Positions 7,458 through 15,419 of a stretch of 37,461 bases of DNA are shown here, in pieces. The stretch is taken from positions 1 to 37,461 of the forward strand of contig CAZBQD010000015.1 in assembly GCA_964493995.1 (NCBI GenBank). The letters run 5' to 3'. Within the stretch, counting starts at the first letter, position 1. Each line of letters begins with the position of its first letter. The DNA comes from GCA-002282575 sp964493995 (GTDB taxonomy: Bacteria > Pseudomonadota > Gammaproteobacteria > Thiomicrospirales > Thiomicrospiraceae). Both the position numbers and the translations under genes were made by a program. A model generated the notes under the pieces. That model did no database searches and was not told the origin of the DNA. It was given only the letters and a program-made list of their open reading frames with translations.

Positions 7458-8825
7458 ATGATGGCAGAACTCAAACACCCCATGGCGCCCACTAAGCGCT
7501 TCCACAAATTGGTCATCGCTAGCAGCTTGACCCTCGCAACCCTTGCTACGATTGCTTCCCTTCCCCTCCAAGCCAACCTTCCGACCCGCACTTTTGAGCT
7601 TCCCTTACCGGAAATAACACGCCAAATCGATGAGTCTTTAGCATTGCTTGACGAAACAGAAGAAACCGCCGAATTGATCAGCCAGTGGGTTGAAGTGAAG
7701 CCCGGTGACAATTTGGGTGTTATTATGGAACGCGCTGGCGTGGGTGCAGGCGTGGCGGCCCAATTATCAGCCAGCCCAAATGGCGACGCTTTCCGTAAGC
7801 TTCGCGCCGGTACCCACATGGAACTGAAGTTTGATGAAAGCAATCAGCTCGTTGCCTTAAATTATCATTTCTCTAGTCTCAATATTGTCAGCGCGGAAAA
7901 GACTGACAGTGGTTTTGCTGTGCAAAAAATTACCAAACCTGTTGAAAGCCAGGTTGTTAGCTTCAGTGGCACCATTGATAATTCGCTGTTTTTAGACGGT
8001 CGTAAAGCTGGTATGCAAGCGCAGCAAATTATGGACATGGCTGATATTTTTGCTTGGGATATCGATTTCGGACGCGAATTACAGCCAGGCAATACCTTTA
8101 GCGCCGTGTTTGACGTCCCCTTTGCAGAAGGCAAAGCCGTCGGTTCGGGCAAATTGTTGGCAGCACGCATTGTCATTGGCAAAAAAGAACACAGCGCTTT
8201 TTACCATGCCGCCAGTAAAGCCTATTACGACCATGAAGGCAAGAGTCTTCGTAAAGCCTTTAACCGCAACCCAGTTGACTATGTTCGCATCACCTCGGGC
8301 TTTAGTAAAGCGCGTTACCACCCGGTATTGCACGAAATGCGTGCGCATAAAGGGGTCGATTATGGCGCTCCAATCGGCACTCCAGTTAAAGCCACGGGTG
8401 ATGGCAAGGTTAGCATGAAAGGCTGGGGTAATGGTTACGGCAATATGATTACCATTCAACACGGCGCTACCTACACCACCGTTTATGGTCATCTGTCTCG
8501 TTTCGCTAACGGCATCAAAGCGGGAAGCAATGTGAAACAAGGGGAAGTGATTGGCTATGTCGGCATGACCGGATTGGCTAGTGGTCCACACTTACACTAT
8601 GAGTTCCGTGTTAAAGGTCAGCACGTTGACCCGCTTGGCGTTAAATTTGTTGAAGGTGATCCGTTGAAACCGAAAGACAAACCGGCATTTATGCAACAAG
8701 TGGCACAGCTAACCGAGCGCATGAATACGCCGGTGTTGGATGATGCGACTATGGCAAAATTCAGCGATGACGTTGGCGTTAGCCCTGAAAACACGCAAAC
8801 GGCTTACAATACTCAGTTCGAGTAA
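7458..8825 (+). CDS. M23-family peptidoglycan DD-metalloendopeptidase (MepM-like)
   Basis: A zinc endopeptidase that should cut peptide cross-links in the murein sacculus. Of 455 residues, about 18-40 form a hydrophobic signal or anchor segment. Next comes an OapA/LysM-like region starting VEVKPGDNLGVIMERAG. The C-terminal M23 domain has the zinc ligands H297-x3-D301 (in HKGVDYGAP) and the H378-L-H380 pair (SGPHLHYEF), so it looks active rather than a degenerate activator. The start at 7458 is chosen because the longer frame opens with a GTG upstream of the predicted transcription start; 7461 or 7482 are possible too. anmK follows after six bases. An M23 peptidase next to anmK and near erpA is a common gammaproteobacterial arrangement and links wall cleavage with recycling. 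Confidence 0.9.
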   Translation: MMAELKHPMAPTKRFHKLVIASSLTLATLATIASLPLQANLPTRTFELPLPEITRQIDESLALLDETEETAELISQWVEVKPGDNLGVIMERAGVGAGVAAQLSASPNGDAFRKLRAGTHMELKFDESNQLVALNYHFSSLNIVSAEKTDSGFAVQKITKPVESQVVSFSGTIDNSLFLDGRKAGMQAQQIMDMADIFAWDIDFGRELQPGNTFSAVFDVPFAEGKAVGSGKLLAARIVIGKKEHSAFYHAASKAYYDHEGKSLRKAFNRNPVDYVRITSGFSKARYHPVLHEMRAHKGVDYGAPIGTPVKATGDGKVSMKGWGNGYGNMITIQHGATYTTVYGHLSRFANGIKAGSNVKQGEVIGYVGMTGLASGPHLHYEFRVKGQHVDPLGVKFVEGDPLKPKDKPAFMQQVAQLTERMNTPVLDDATMAKFSDDVGVSPENTQTAYNTQFE

Positions 8826-8831
8826 GGCTTT

Positions 8832-9932
8832 ATGTTAACACTGGGCATTCTTTCGGGTACCAGTGTTGATGCCATTGATATCGCCTTGGTCGATTGGCAA
8901 TCACAATGTCCAAAGCTGATCGCTTTTGACGAGCTTGAATGGCCTAAGCACATTCAAGCTCGCCTACTGGCGCTACCTGAATCACCTCAGCTTTCTTTAG
9001 CTCAACTGGGCGAATTACACACTGCCGTGGCGCAAGCTTTTGCTCATCGCATTCATGACTTTCTCATAAAACATCAGCTTCAAGCCGCTGACATTGCCAT
9101 CATAGGCAGTCACGGACAAACCGTGTGGCATCAACCGCATGGTGAGTATCCGTTTAGTCTGCAGCTGGGTCATGGTGCCATCATCGCCAAACTGACGGGC
9201 ATTGCTGTTGCCGCCGACTTCCGAATGGACGATGTGGCGTTGAATGGACAAGGCGCTCCGCTAGCGCCTGCCTTTCATGAAGTCTTGTTCGCTAAAGCCA
9301 ATGAATCGGTTGGCGTACTCAATTTAGGCGGCATTGCCAATATCTCTTTATTACGCCCAGGACAGCCAACACTGGGGTTTGATACCGGGCCAGCCAATAC
9401 CCTATTAGACGCTTGGTATCGGCAGCATCATAGCGATTGCGCCTACGACAAAGCGGGAAATTGGGCAGCCAGCGCTCCGGTTGATGATTCCCTCTTAACA
9501 CATTTACTGGCTCACCCCTACTTTAAGCAACCCTTACCTAAAAGCACAGGTCGAGAAGACTTTTCGTTGCAGTGGCTTAAGGAGCAGCTGACAGGGTTCA
9601 CACACCTATCCGCAGCGCAGATACAAAGCACCCTGATGCAATTAACTGTCGCCAGTATCGCCGACATCGTTCGTCACACACTGGATCGTGGTAGCACACT
9701 CTGGTTAGCGGGTGGTGGCGTTATGAATGATGAATTGATGAGACGACTTAAAATCGCTCTGCCCGACACTCTGCTTATGCCCACCGAGCAGGCTGGCTAC
9801 CCTTCAGCAGCCATCGAAGCCATGCTGTTTGCCTGGTTGGGCAAGCAACGCCTGCAAGCACAAGCAGTTCATCTCACTTCAATTACGGGCAGTAAAAAGC
9901 CCGCCATTTTGGGCGGGCTCTGGTTACCTTAA
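8832..9932 (+). CDS. anmK: Anhydro-N-acetylmuramic acid kinase
   Basis: AnmK phosphorylates and opens 1,6-anhydro-MurNAc released from murein turnover, giving MurNAc-6-phosphate for recycling. The 366 residues and motifs fit the ASKHA-fold family: the ATP loop GILSGTSVDAID at the N terminus, GSHGQTVWH, NLGGIANIS, the catalytic GFDTGPANTLLDAW, and the adenosine-site LAGGGVMN. One oddity is alanine in SVDAID, where the family usually has glycine (S-x-D-G). It is six bases downstream of the M23 peptidase and surely in the same transcript. The last ~12 codons also encode the terminator of the opposing citrate synthase gene, so DNA here serves two purposes. Confidence 0.95.
   Translation: MLTLGILSGTSVDAIDIALVDWQSQCPKLIAFDELEWPKHIQARLLALPESPQLSLAQLGELHTAVAQAFAHRIHDFLIKHQLQAADIAIIGSHGQTVWHQPHGEYPFSLQLGHGAIIAKLTGIAVAADFRMDDVALNGQGAPLAPAFHEVLFAKANESVGVLNLGGIANISLLRPGQPTLGFDTGPANTLLDAWYRQHHSDCAYDKAGNWAASAPVDDSLLTHLLAHPYFKQPLPKSTGREDFSLQWLKEQLTGFTHLSAAQIQSTLMQLTVASIADIVRHTLDRGSTLWLAGGGVMNDELMRRLKIALPDTLLMPTEQAGYPSAAIEAMLFAWLGKQRLQAQAVHLTSITGSKKPAILGGLWLP
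9894..9919 (-). terminator. Terminator of the citrate synthase gene, embedded in the anmK 3' end
   Basis: Read on the minus strand: AGCCCGCC, a six-base loop, GGCGGGCT, then a T-run. It begins about 25 bases after the citrate synthase stop and lies wholly inside the anmK reading frame. The plus strand has the same stem but no T-run after it, so it is directional. Confidence 0.85.
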
Positions 9933-9943
9933 CACATCCAGGG

Positions 9944-11098
9944 TTATCGCTGACTGATGGGCGTGTAACGACGCTCACTTTCACCCTTGTAAATTTGCGT
10001 GGGGCGATAAATTTTATTTTTCTTCAGCTGTTCATGCCAATGCGCTAACCAACCAGCTGAACGCGATATGGCAAAAATAGGCGTGTAAGAAGCCGGATCG
10101 AAACCCATCTCACGGTACAAAATGCCGGAGTAGAAATCGACATTAGGATAAACGCCTTTGTGCGCCAGCAACTCTTTACAGACTTCTTCGACGACCAAAG
10201 CTGTTTCAAACAACTTGCTGAGCTTACCGCCCTTGTCAATCAAATGCTCTTGAATGAGTTGTTGCAGAATAGCCGCACGTGGGTCTTTTGTTTTGTATTC
10301 ACGATGTCCCATACCCCAAATTACTTGTTTATTGGCCAAACGATTTTCAATGTAAGCACGTGCATTCTTGGCATCGCCAATTTCTTCTAGCATGGTAATG
10401 ACTTTTTCATTCGCCGCACCATGTAAAGGCCCCGACAAAGAACCAATCGCCGAAGAAACCACCGAACAGGGATTAGCCAGAGTCGAGCCTGTCACCAAGG
10501 CAGTAAAGGTAGAAGCATTGATGGTGTGTTCGGCGTGCAAAATTAAGCAGGCATCGAGCAAACGCTCCCATACAGCATCGGGCTCTTTGCCTTTGAGCAT
10601 ATAGAGCATATTAGCGGCATATGACAGGTCGGTACGCGGATTAATGGGGTCATAGCCGTTACGCAAATGCTCCCACATGGCCACAAGGGTTCCCATGTGC
10701 GCCAAGATGTTTTCCGACACTTCACGAATATAGGTGGCATCATTCTCATCTCCCGCCATATAAGCGGTAGAAGGATAGAAACTAGCCATCGAAGCCATGA
10801 CCGTTTGTAACATGTGCATCGGATGCGTGGTTGCCGGCAAACACTTCATTAAGGAACGAATGTTATACTTAACTCGACGATTCTCATTGAGTTTTTCGGT
10901 AAAACGCGCCAACTCATCTGCCGACGGTAATTCACCGGTCAGCAGCAACAGTGCTGTTTCTTCAAACGAAGAAAACTGAGCCAATTCCGCAATGGAATAA
11001 CCCCGATAGGTCAGAACACCCGCTTGTCCATCAATATACGAAATTGCCGACTCTGTCGCAGGAACCCCAGCCAAACCGGGAATATAAGCCATTGTCAT
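9944..11098 (-). CDS. gltA: Citrate synthase
   Basis: Condenses oxaloacetate with acetyl-CoA to citrate, the entry to the TCA cycle. The catalytic triad is visible: H226 in GPLHGAANE, H265 in MGHREYKTKDPRA and D321 in PNVDFYSG, matching H264, H305 and D362 of the E. coli enzyme. At 384 residues it is the short form, lacking the N-terminal domain of the E. coli NADH-regulated hexamer. It is thus closer to cyanobacterial-type citrate synthases; 2-methylcitrate synthase is a possible alternative, but no prp genes are nearby. It starts 16 bases after erpA on the same strand, so argC-erpA-gltA probably form one transcript. In many relatives anmK and erpA are direct neighbours, so this gene looks inserted between them. 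No strong Shine-Dalgarno is visible at either candidate ATG (11098 or 11092). Confidence 0.92.
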   Translation of the reverse strand: MTMAYIPGLAGVPATESAISYIDGQAGVLTYRGYSIAELAQFSSFEETALLLLTGELPSADELARFTEKLNENRRVKYNIRSLMKCLPATTHPMHMLQTVMASMASFYPSTAYMAGDENDATYIREVSENILAHMGTLVAMWEHLRNGYDPINPRTDLSYAANMLYMLKGKEPDAVWERLLDACLILHAEHTINASTFTALVTGSTLANPCSVVSSAIGSLSGPLHGAANEKVITMLEEIGDAKNARAYIENRLANKQVIWGMGHREYKTKDPRAAILQQLIQEHLIDKGGKLSKLFETALVVEEVCKELLAHKGVYPNVDFYSGILYREMGFDPASYTPIFAISRSAGWLAHWHEQLKKNKIYRPTQIYKGESERRYTPISQR

Positions 11099-11114
11099 AG
11101 ATTATTACACTCAC

Positions 11115-11456
11115 TCACACACTAAAAGAAGAACCACAACCACAGGTTGATGTCGCATTCGGATTTTCAATGACAAAACGCGCGCCAGACAAGTCTTCTA
11201 AATAATCGATTTTAGAACCGACCAAATACTGAAAACTCATCGAGTCGATTAACAGTTGAACGCCTTCTTTTTCAACGGCGGTATCATCTTCATTCACCGC
11301 TGCATCGAAAGTAAATCCGTACTGAAAACCGGAACAACCGCCACCCGTGATGTAAACACGCAATTTAAGATCAGGATTATTCTCATCCGCTAACAAGGTC
11401 TTAACTTTGGCTGCGGCATTGTCAGTAAAATTGACTGGTACAAAGGTGTCACTCAT
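11115..11456 (-). CDS. erpA: Iron-sulfur cluster insertion protein ErpA
   Basis: An A-type Fe-S carrier that delivers clusters to apo-proteins such as IspG and respiratory enzymes. In its 113 residues the three cluster cysteines are present: C41 in TGGGCSGFQYGF and C105/C107 in TSTCGCGSSF. The N terminus (FTDNAAAKVKTLL) and overall length fit ErpA better than IscA, as does the location beside anmK and argC. It lies between argC (54 bases upstream) and gltA (16 bases downstream). A possible internal promoter with a small dyad lies in the argC-erpA gap. Confidence 0.94.
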   Translation of the reverse strand: MSDTFVPVNFTDNAAAKVKTLLADENNPDLKLRVYITGGGCSGFQYGFTFDAAVNEDDTAVEKEGVQLLIDSMSFQYLVGSKIDYLEDLSGARFVIENPNATSTCGCGSSFSV

Positions 11457-11491
11457 GATGCTGGCCCTCTAATTTTATTGATATGTTGGCT

Positions 11492-11519
11492 ATTCTAGCA
11501 CGAACCTTCATTAAGGTAA
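11492..11519 (-). promoter_or_regulatory. Putative erpA promoter with internal dyad
   Basis: On the minus strand, TTACCT (11519-11514), a 16-base spacer and TAGAAT (11497-11492). Inside the spacer and -35 lies the dyad ACCTTcattAAGGT (11504-11517), placed like an operator. It overlaps the last codons of argC. The -35 is weak, so this is tentative. Confidence 0.4.
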
Positions 11520-12560
11520 GAGTGCAATGGTTTCTAAGCCCATTGACTCAGGCAAACCGAACAACAAATTCATATTTTGCACGGCCTGACCCGAAGCTCC
11601 TTTCGCTACGTTGTCAATGACCGAAGTCACCACCACCTTATTACGGCCTTGTGGGCGATACACAGCCAAACGGCAGATATTCGTCCCTTTCACACTGCGT
11701 GTTTCTGGCGTGCTACCGGCTGGCATGACATCGACAAATTGCTCAGTGGCGTAGCGTTGTTCAAACAAGCTTTGCAAGTCAGCGGCGCTTATATCCTGCG
11801 TTAAATTGGCATAGACAGTGACTTCGATACCGCGAATCATCGGCAACAAATGCGGCACAAAGGTCACATTCACCGGCTGACCGGCCATCACCGCTAAACG
11901 CTCTTCAATTTCCGGAAGGTGACGGTGTCCATTCAATCCATAAGCCTTAAAACTGTCGTTGGTTTCGGCAAACAACATATCAATTTTGGCATTTCGACCC
12001 GCCCCTGAAATGCCCGATTTCGCATCTACCACGACATCACTGACGTCAATTAGGTTATTTTCCAACAAAGGCATTAACGCTAGCTGAGTTGCCGTAGGAT
12101 AACAGCCGGGATTACCAATAATCATCGCGCCTTTAATCGCTTCACGGTTGGCTTCGGGAAGTCCATAGACCGAACTGGGCACCAACTCAGGTGAGGGATG
12201 CACATGCGCATACCATTTTTCCCACACAGCCAAGTCTTGCAAACGAAAGTCGGCGGCGAGATCAATCACTTTAACGCCCGCTGCGGTCAGTTCTTTCGCT
12301 TGCGCAGCTGCCACACCATGCGGGGTGGCAAAAAACACCACATCGCATTCCGTCAGGTTAGATTCATCGGGCGTTGTGAATACCAGCTCATCCATGACGC
12401 CACGTAAACTGGGAAATAATTTAGCGACCGATGTTCCCGCTTCACCACGTGAGGTAATGGCCGTTACCTTGGCTTGCGGATGACGCGCCAGAATGCGTAA
12501 CAATTCCGAACCGGTATAACCCGTTCCACCCACAATACCGACTTTAATTGGCGCCGTCAT
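11511..12560 (-). CDS. argC: N-acetyl-gamma-glutamyl-phosphate reductase
   Basis: The NADPH-dependent third step of arginine synthesis, reducing N-acetylglutamyl phosphate to the semialdehyde. The 349 residues match the long bacterial form. The N terminus VGIVGGTGYTGSELLRIL is the Rossmann dinucleotide loop. The catalytic cysteine is in IIGNPGCYPTATQLAL, and GHRHLPEIE and HLLPMIRGIEVTVYA are typical of the C-terminal domain. AAGGTGG precedes the ATG. It is first in the proposed argC-erpA-gltA run. No ARG-box operator was recognised by eye. Confidence 0.96.
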   Translation of the reverse strand: MTAPIKVGIVGGTGYTGSELLRILARHPQAKVTAITSRGEAGTSVAKLFPSLRGVMDELVFTTPDESNLTECDVVFFATPHGVAAAQAKELTAAGVKVIDLAADFRLQDLAVWEKWYAHVHPSPELVPSSVYGLPEANREAIKGAMIIGNPGCYPTATQLALMPLLENNLIDVSDVVVDAKSGISGAGRNAKIDMLFAETNDSFKAYGLNGHRHLPEIEERLAVMAGQPVNVTFVPHLLPMIRGIEVTVYANLTQDISAADLQSLFEQRYATEQFVDVMPAGSTPETRSVKGTNICRLAVYRPQGRNKVVVTSVIDNVAKGASGQAVQNMNLLFGLPESMGLETIALLP

Positions 12561-12602
12561 TCCACCTTGTTCCTTATATTAACTGTTTCTTTTGCATGCT
12601 TT

Positions 12603-12632
12603 AGCATAATCAAATCCAAGCTGCGCTGTCTA
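12603..12632 (-). promoter_or_regulatory. Putative sigma-70 promoter of argC-erpA-gltA
   Basis: On the minus strand, TAGACA (12632-12627, five of six consensus bases), an 18-base spacer and TATGCT (12608-12603). The predicted transcript starts about 36 bases before the argC ATG. The -10 lies in a small dyad, TGCTAAAGCA. Confidence 0.5.
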
Positions 12633-12688
12633 GTTGCTGCCACCGAATATCATCAAATCTTCATACGGATAAACAACCCACAAACTTA

Positions 12689-15250
12689 CTACTCTGCATC
12701 GGCTTTTTTACGTGTTCGGGTTGTTTTGGGTTTGCTTGAAGCCGCCTCTCCTTCAACCGCTACCGCTTTTTTACGCGTCGTTTTGGGTTTGTCGGCTGTC
12801 GCTTCCGTGGCTTGTGGCGCTACCTTGCTCGGGGTTTTCTTCGCGGTGGCGGCTTTCTTGGAAGCGGCGGCTTTTTTAGCCGGTGCTTTTGCCGCTGTTT
12901 TACCCCGTCCACGCATGGGCTTACTCGGCGCTTCAGCTAGCCGACGCAGACACTCTTCTAAGGTTAAATCGTGGGAATTTTCGGTTTTGGCAATCTTGGC
13001 ATTCACCTTATTCACTGTATCGGCAATGTAAGGCCCCCACTGACCATTGAGGATTTGAATATCTGAACCTTCAAACTTTTTCACCACTTTGTTGGCTTCT
13101 TGTTCCAACTTGGCTTGCACCAAAGCACTGGCTTCTTCTAGGGTGATGTCGAGCGGGTCAAAGCCTTTCAGCGTCACATTCAACTTACCTGCCTGAATGT
13201 AAAGACCAAAAGGACCGCGCTTGACCACCAGCGGTGTACCCGCTTCAACAGCAAAGAGGGTTCCGTCGCTACTATAAGCCGATAAAATGTCAGTGGTAGC
13301 ACCCAAATCTCGTGGCAGTTTGAATAAATCTAACGCCTCTTCCAATTTGATGGTATCCATGCGCTGCGTGTTACGCAAACTGGCATAAACGGGCTTTTCA
13401 CCTGTCTCTTCTTCATTACCCCCTAATTGAGCGAAAGCACCAAAACGCCCCATACGCACCGAGACAGGCTTGCCCGATACTGGATCAACGCCCAGTTCAC
13501 GAGCTTGTGACACTTCCGCGCGCGAAATCGTTTCCGCCGCCTCGACTTGGGTGTGAAAAGGCAGGTAAAACTGCGCTACCGTTTCACGCCACGCAGCTTT
13601 CCCTTCGGCAACTGTATCGAATTGACCTTCCATGCGCGCGGTAAACTGGTAATCAATCACTTCGGGGAAATGAGCGATTAAGAAATCGGTAACAATACCG
13701 GCAATATCGGTTGGGAAGAGTTTATTTTTTTCGCTGCCGGTCAGCTCGGTTTGTTGTGTTTGACTGATCTGCCCTGCTTCGAGCGACAACAGCGTCAACT
13801 GGCGAGGCGTGCCCTCACGATCCTCTTTCACCACATAACCCCGATCTTGCACCGTTGAAATGGTCGGTGCATAGGTTGATGGACGACCAATGCCCATTTC
13901 TTCCAAAGCTTTTACCAGAGCGGCTTCGTGGAACCTGGCTGGAGGGCGGGTAAAGGTTTCTTTCGCCAGAGCCGCTTGAAGCTGTAAGGTTTGACCCACT
14001 TGCATCGGCGGTAAACGCCCTTCGTCTTTGTCATCGTCTTCGCTGCGATCATCGTAAGCGCGAATGAAGCCATCAAATAACAGCACTTCGCCTTTAGCGA
14101 CCAACGACTCATTGGGTAATTCGCTGATACTGATTTCGGCAGTCGTGCGTTCGAACTTAGCCTCAGCCATTTGACTGGCGAGCGTGCGCTTCCAAATCAG
14201 TTGGTACAGGCGTTGTTCGTTACGCTCCCCATCGATCATATCTTTCGACAGATCGGTTGGACGAATGGCTTCATGCGCCTCTTGTGCGCCAGCGGACTTG
14301 GTTTTGTATTTGCGAACTTGGTGGTAGTGCTCACCAAAACGGTCACGAATGACATTGCCAGCCTGACCCAGTGCCAGATCAGACAAATTCACCGAATCGG
14401 TACGCATGTAGGTGATTTTTCCCGACTCATACAGGCGTTGTGCCACGGTCATGGTTTGCTTGACAGAAAAACCCAGTTTTTGCGCCGCTTCTTGCTGTAA
14501 GGTCGAAGTGGTGAAAGGGGGACGCGGACTGCGACTGGCCGGTTTCGCTTCTAAACTGCTGACCACAAATGTAGAGCGCGCCATGGCTTGCAAGAATTGC
14601 TCGGCTGAGGATTGATCAGCCAAATCTTTGTTACGCTTGGCGGCAAACATCTGGTCATCAGCTAACAATCCCGCCGTTAAGCGAAAACTGGCTTGGGGTT
14701 GAAAGGCCTGAATTTCGCGCTCACGTTCCACAATCAAACGTACCGCCACCGACTGAACCCGCCCGGCGGAAAGTCCAGTGCGAACCTTCTTCCACAATAC
14801 CGGAGACAGTTCAAACCCCACCAAACGATCAACGACGCGACGTGCTTGCTGTGCATCAACCAAATGCACATCCAAGGTACGAGGATTGGTTACGGCTTGC
14901 TCAATCGCCGGTTTGGTAATTTCATGAAACACAATACGCTTGGTCGAATCCACCGGCAAGTTTAATGCTTGCGCCAAATGCCAAGCGATCGCCTCTCCTT
15001 CTCGGTCTTCGTCCGTTGCCAACCAAACGGTGTCCGCCTCTTTCGCCAATTTTTTTAGCTCAGACACCACCGATTTTTTATCGGCAGAAACCTCGTAAGC
15101 AGGCGTGAAGCTTTGCAAATCGATACCCATGCCTTTTTTAGGCAAGTCACGAATATGACCAAAGCTAGAACGTACCGTAAAGTCTTTGCCCAAGTATTTT
15201 TCAATCGTTTTGGCCTTGGCAGGTGACTCGACGATGACTAAATGTTTCAT
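12689..15250 (-). CDS. topA: DNA topoisomerase I with basic C-terminal tail
   Basis: A type IA topoisomerase that relaxes negative supercoils. In the 853 residues, the Toprim domain (about 1-115) has E9 and D80-x-D82-x-E84 in ATDEDREGEA, and the catalytic tyrosine is Y281 in GKITYMRTDSVNLS. After the core, the protein lacks the CxxC zinc ribbons of E. coli TopA. It carries cysteine-free repeats (KRGPFGLYIQAG, NGQWGPYIAD) and then an ~80-residue Lys/Ala/Thr-rich tail (GKTAAKAPAKKAAASKKAA and onward). Such tails in zinc-less TopA proteins are thought to aid DNA binding. The start is the ATG at 15250 with GGAG upstream; a TTG one codon earlier is less likely. It lies downstream of dprA on the same strand, separated by 169 bases that hold repeat copy A. 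Confidence 0.96.
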   Translation of the reverse strand: MKHLVIVESPAKAKTIEKYLGKDFTVRSSFGHIRDLPKKGMGIDLQSFTPAYEVSADKKSVVSELKKLAKEADTVWLATDEDREGEAIAWHLAQALNLPVDSTKRIVFHEITKPAIEQAVTNPRTLDVHLVDAQQARRVVDRLVGFELSPVLWKKVRTGLSAGRVQSVAVRLIVEREREIQAFQPQASFRLTAGLLADDQMFAAKRNKDLADQSSAEQFLQAMARSTFVVSSLEAKPASRSPRPPFTTSTLQQEAAQKLGFSVKQTMTVAQRLYESGKITYMRTDSVNLSDLALGQAGNVIRDRFGEHYHQVRKYKTKSAGAQEAHEAIRPTDLSKDMIDGERNEQRLYQLIWKRTLASQMAEAKFERTTAEISISELPNESLVAKGEVLLFDGFIRAYDDRSEDDDKDEGRLPPMQVGQTLQLQAALAKETFTRPPARFHEAALVKALEEMGIGRPSTYAPTISTVQDRGYVVKEDREGTPRQLTLLSLEAGQISQTQQTELTGSEKNKLFPTDIAGIVTDFLIAHFPEVIDYQFTARMEGQFDTVAEGKAAWRETVAQFYLPFHTQVEAAETISRAEVSQARELGVDPVSGKPVSVRMGRFGAFAQLGGNEEETGEKPVYASLRNTQRMDTIKLEEALDLFKLPRDLGATTDILSAYSSDGTLFAVEAGTPLVVKRGPFGLYIQAGKLNVTLKGFDPLDITLEEASALVQAKLEQEANKVVKKFEGSDIQILNGQWGPYIADTVNKVNAKIAKTENSHDLTLEECLRRLAEAPSKPMRGRGKTAAKAPAKKAAASKKAATAKKTPSKVAPQATEATADKPKTTRKKAVAVEGEAASSKPKTTRTRKKADAE

Positions 15251-15272
15251 CAATAGCTCCAGAAACTCATTT

Positions 15273-15391
15273 GGATGGGGGTTCTGGGGGAAGGGCTAAC
15301 CCTAAGTAGCATGTAACCACTTAATTTAATAGCCTTCCTCCAGACATAAAAAAATTAAGACACTAAAAACTGAGCAGAGCGAATTTTTTTT
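15273..15391 (+). repeat. Dispersed intergenic repeat, copy A (topA-dprA gap)
   Basis: Read on the plus strand: GGATGGGGGTT, then a long hairpin with arms CTGGGGGAAGGGCTA (15284-15298) and TAGCCTTCCTCCAG (15330-15343), then an A-rich stretch and a CTAAAAAC...GCGAATTTTTTTT segment that can form a second AT-rich hairpin. The loop contains TAGCATGTAACCACTTAATT, nearly the same as in copy B. No open reading frame of note is inside. It is antisense to the flanking topA and dprA genes. I do not recognise the family. Confidence 0.75.
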
Positions 15392-15402
15392 GTTTTTTTC
15401 AT
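15355..15402 (-). CDS. Possible 15-residue lysine-rich mini-ORF between dprA and topA
   Basis: Just past the dprA stop, AAGGAGAG is followed 12 bases later by an ATG opening a 15-codon frame, MKKTKKIRSAQFLVS, ending in TAA. The ribosome site is strong but its spacing is long. The frame lies over the AT-rich end of repeat copy A, so it may be a chance product of A-rich DNA. If translated it could be a small basic peptide or a leader, about 100 bases before topA. Evidence is weak. Confidence 0.2.
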   Translation of the reverse strand: MKKTKKIRSAQFLVS

Positions 15403-15419
15403 GTTATTAACGCTCTCCT

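Noticed and set aside
8079..8591. Minus-strand open frame of 170 codons
   Set aside because: Fully antisense to the M23 peptidase domain, no ribosome site and no conserved features.
12567..13031. Plus-strand open frame of 154 codons with hydrophobic Ala/Val-rich translation
   Set aside because: It is antisense to the repetitive lysine/alanine tail of topA, which explains both its openness and its composition.
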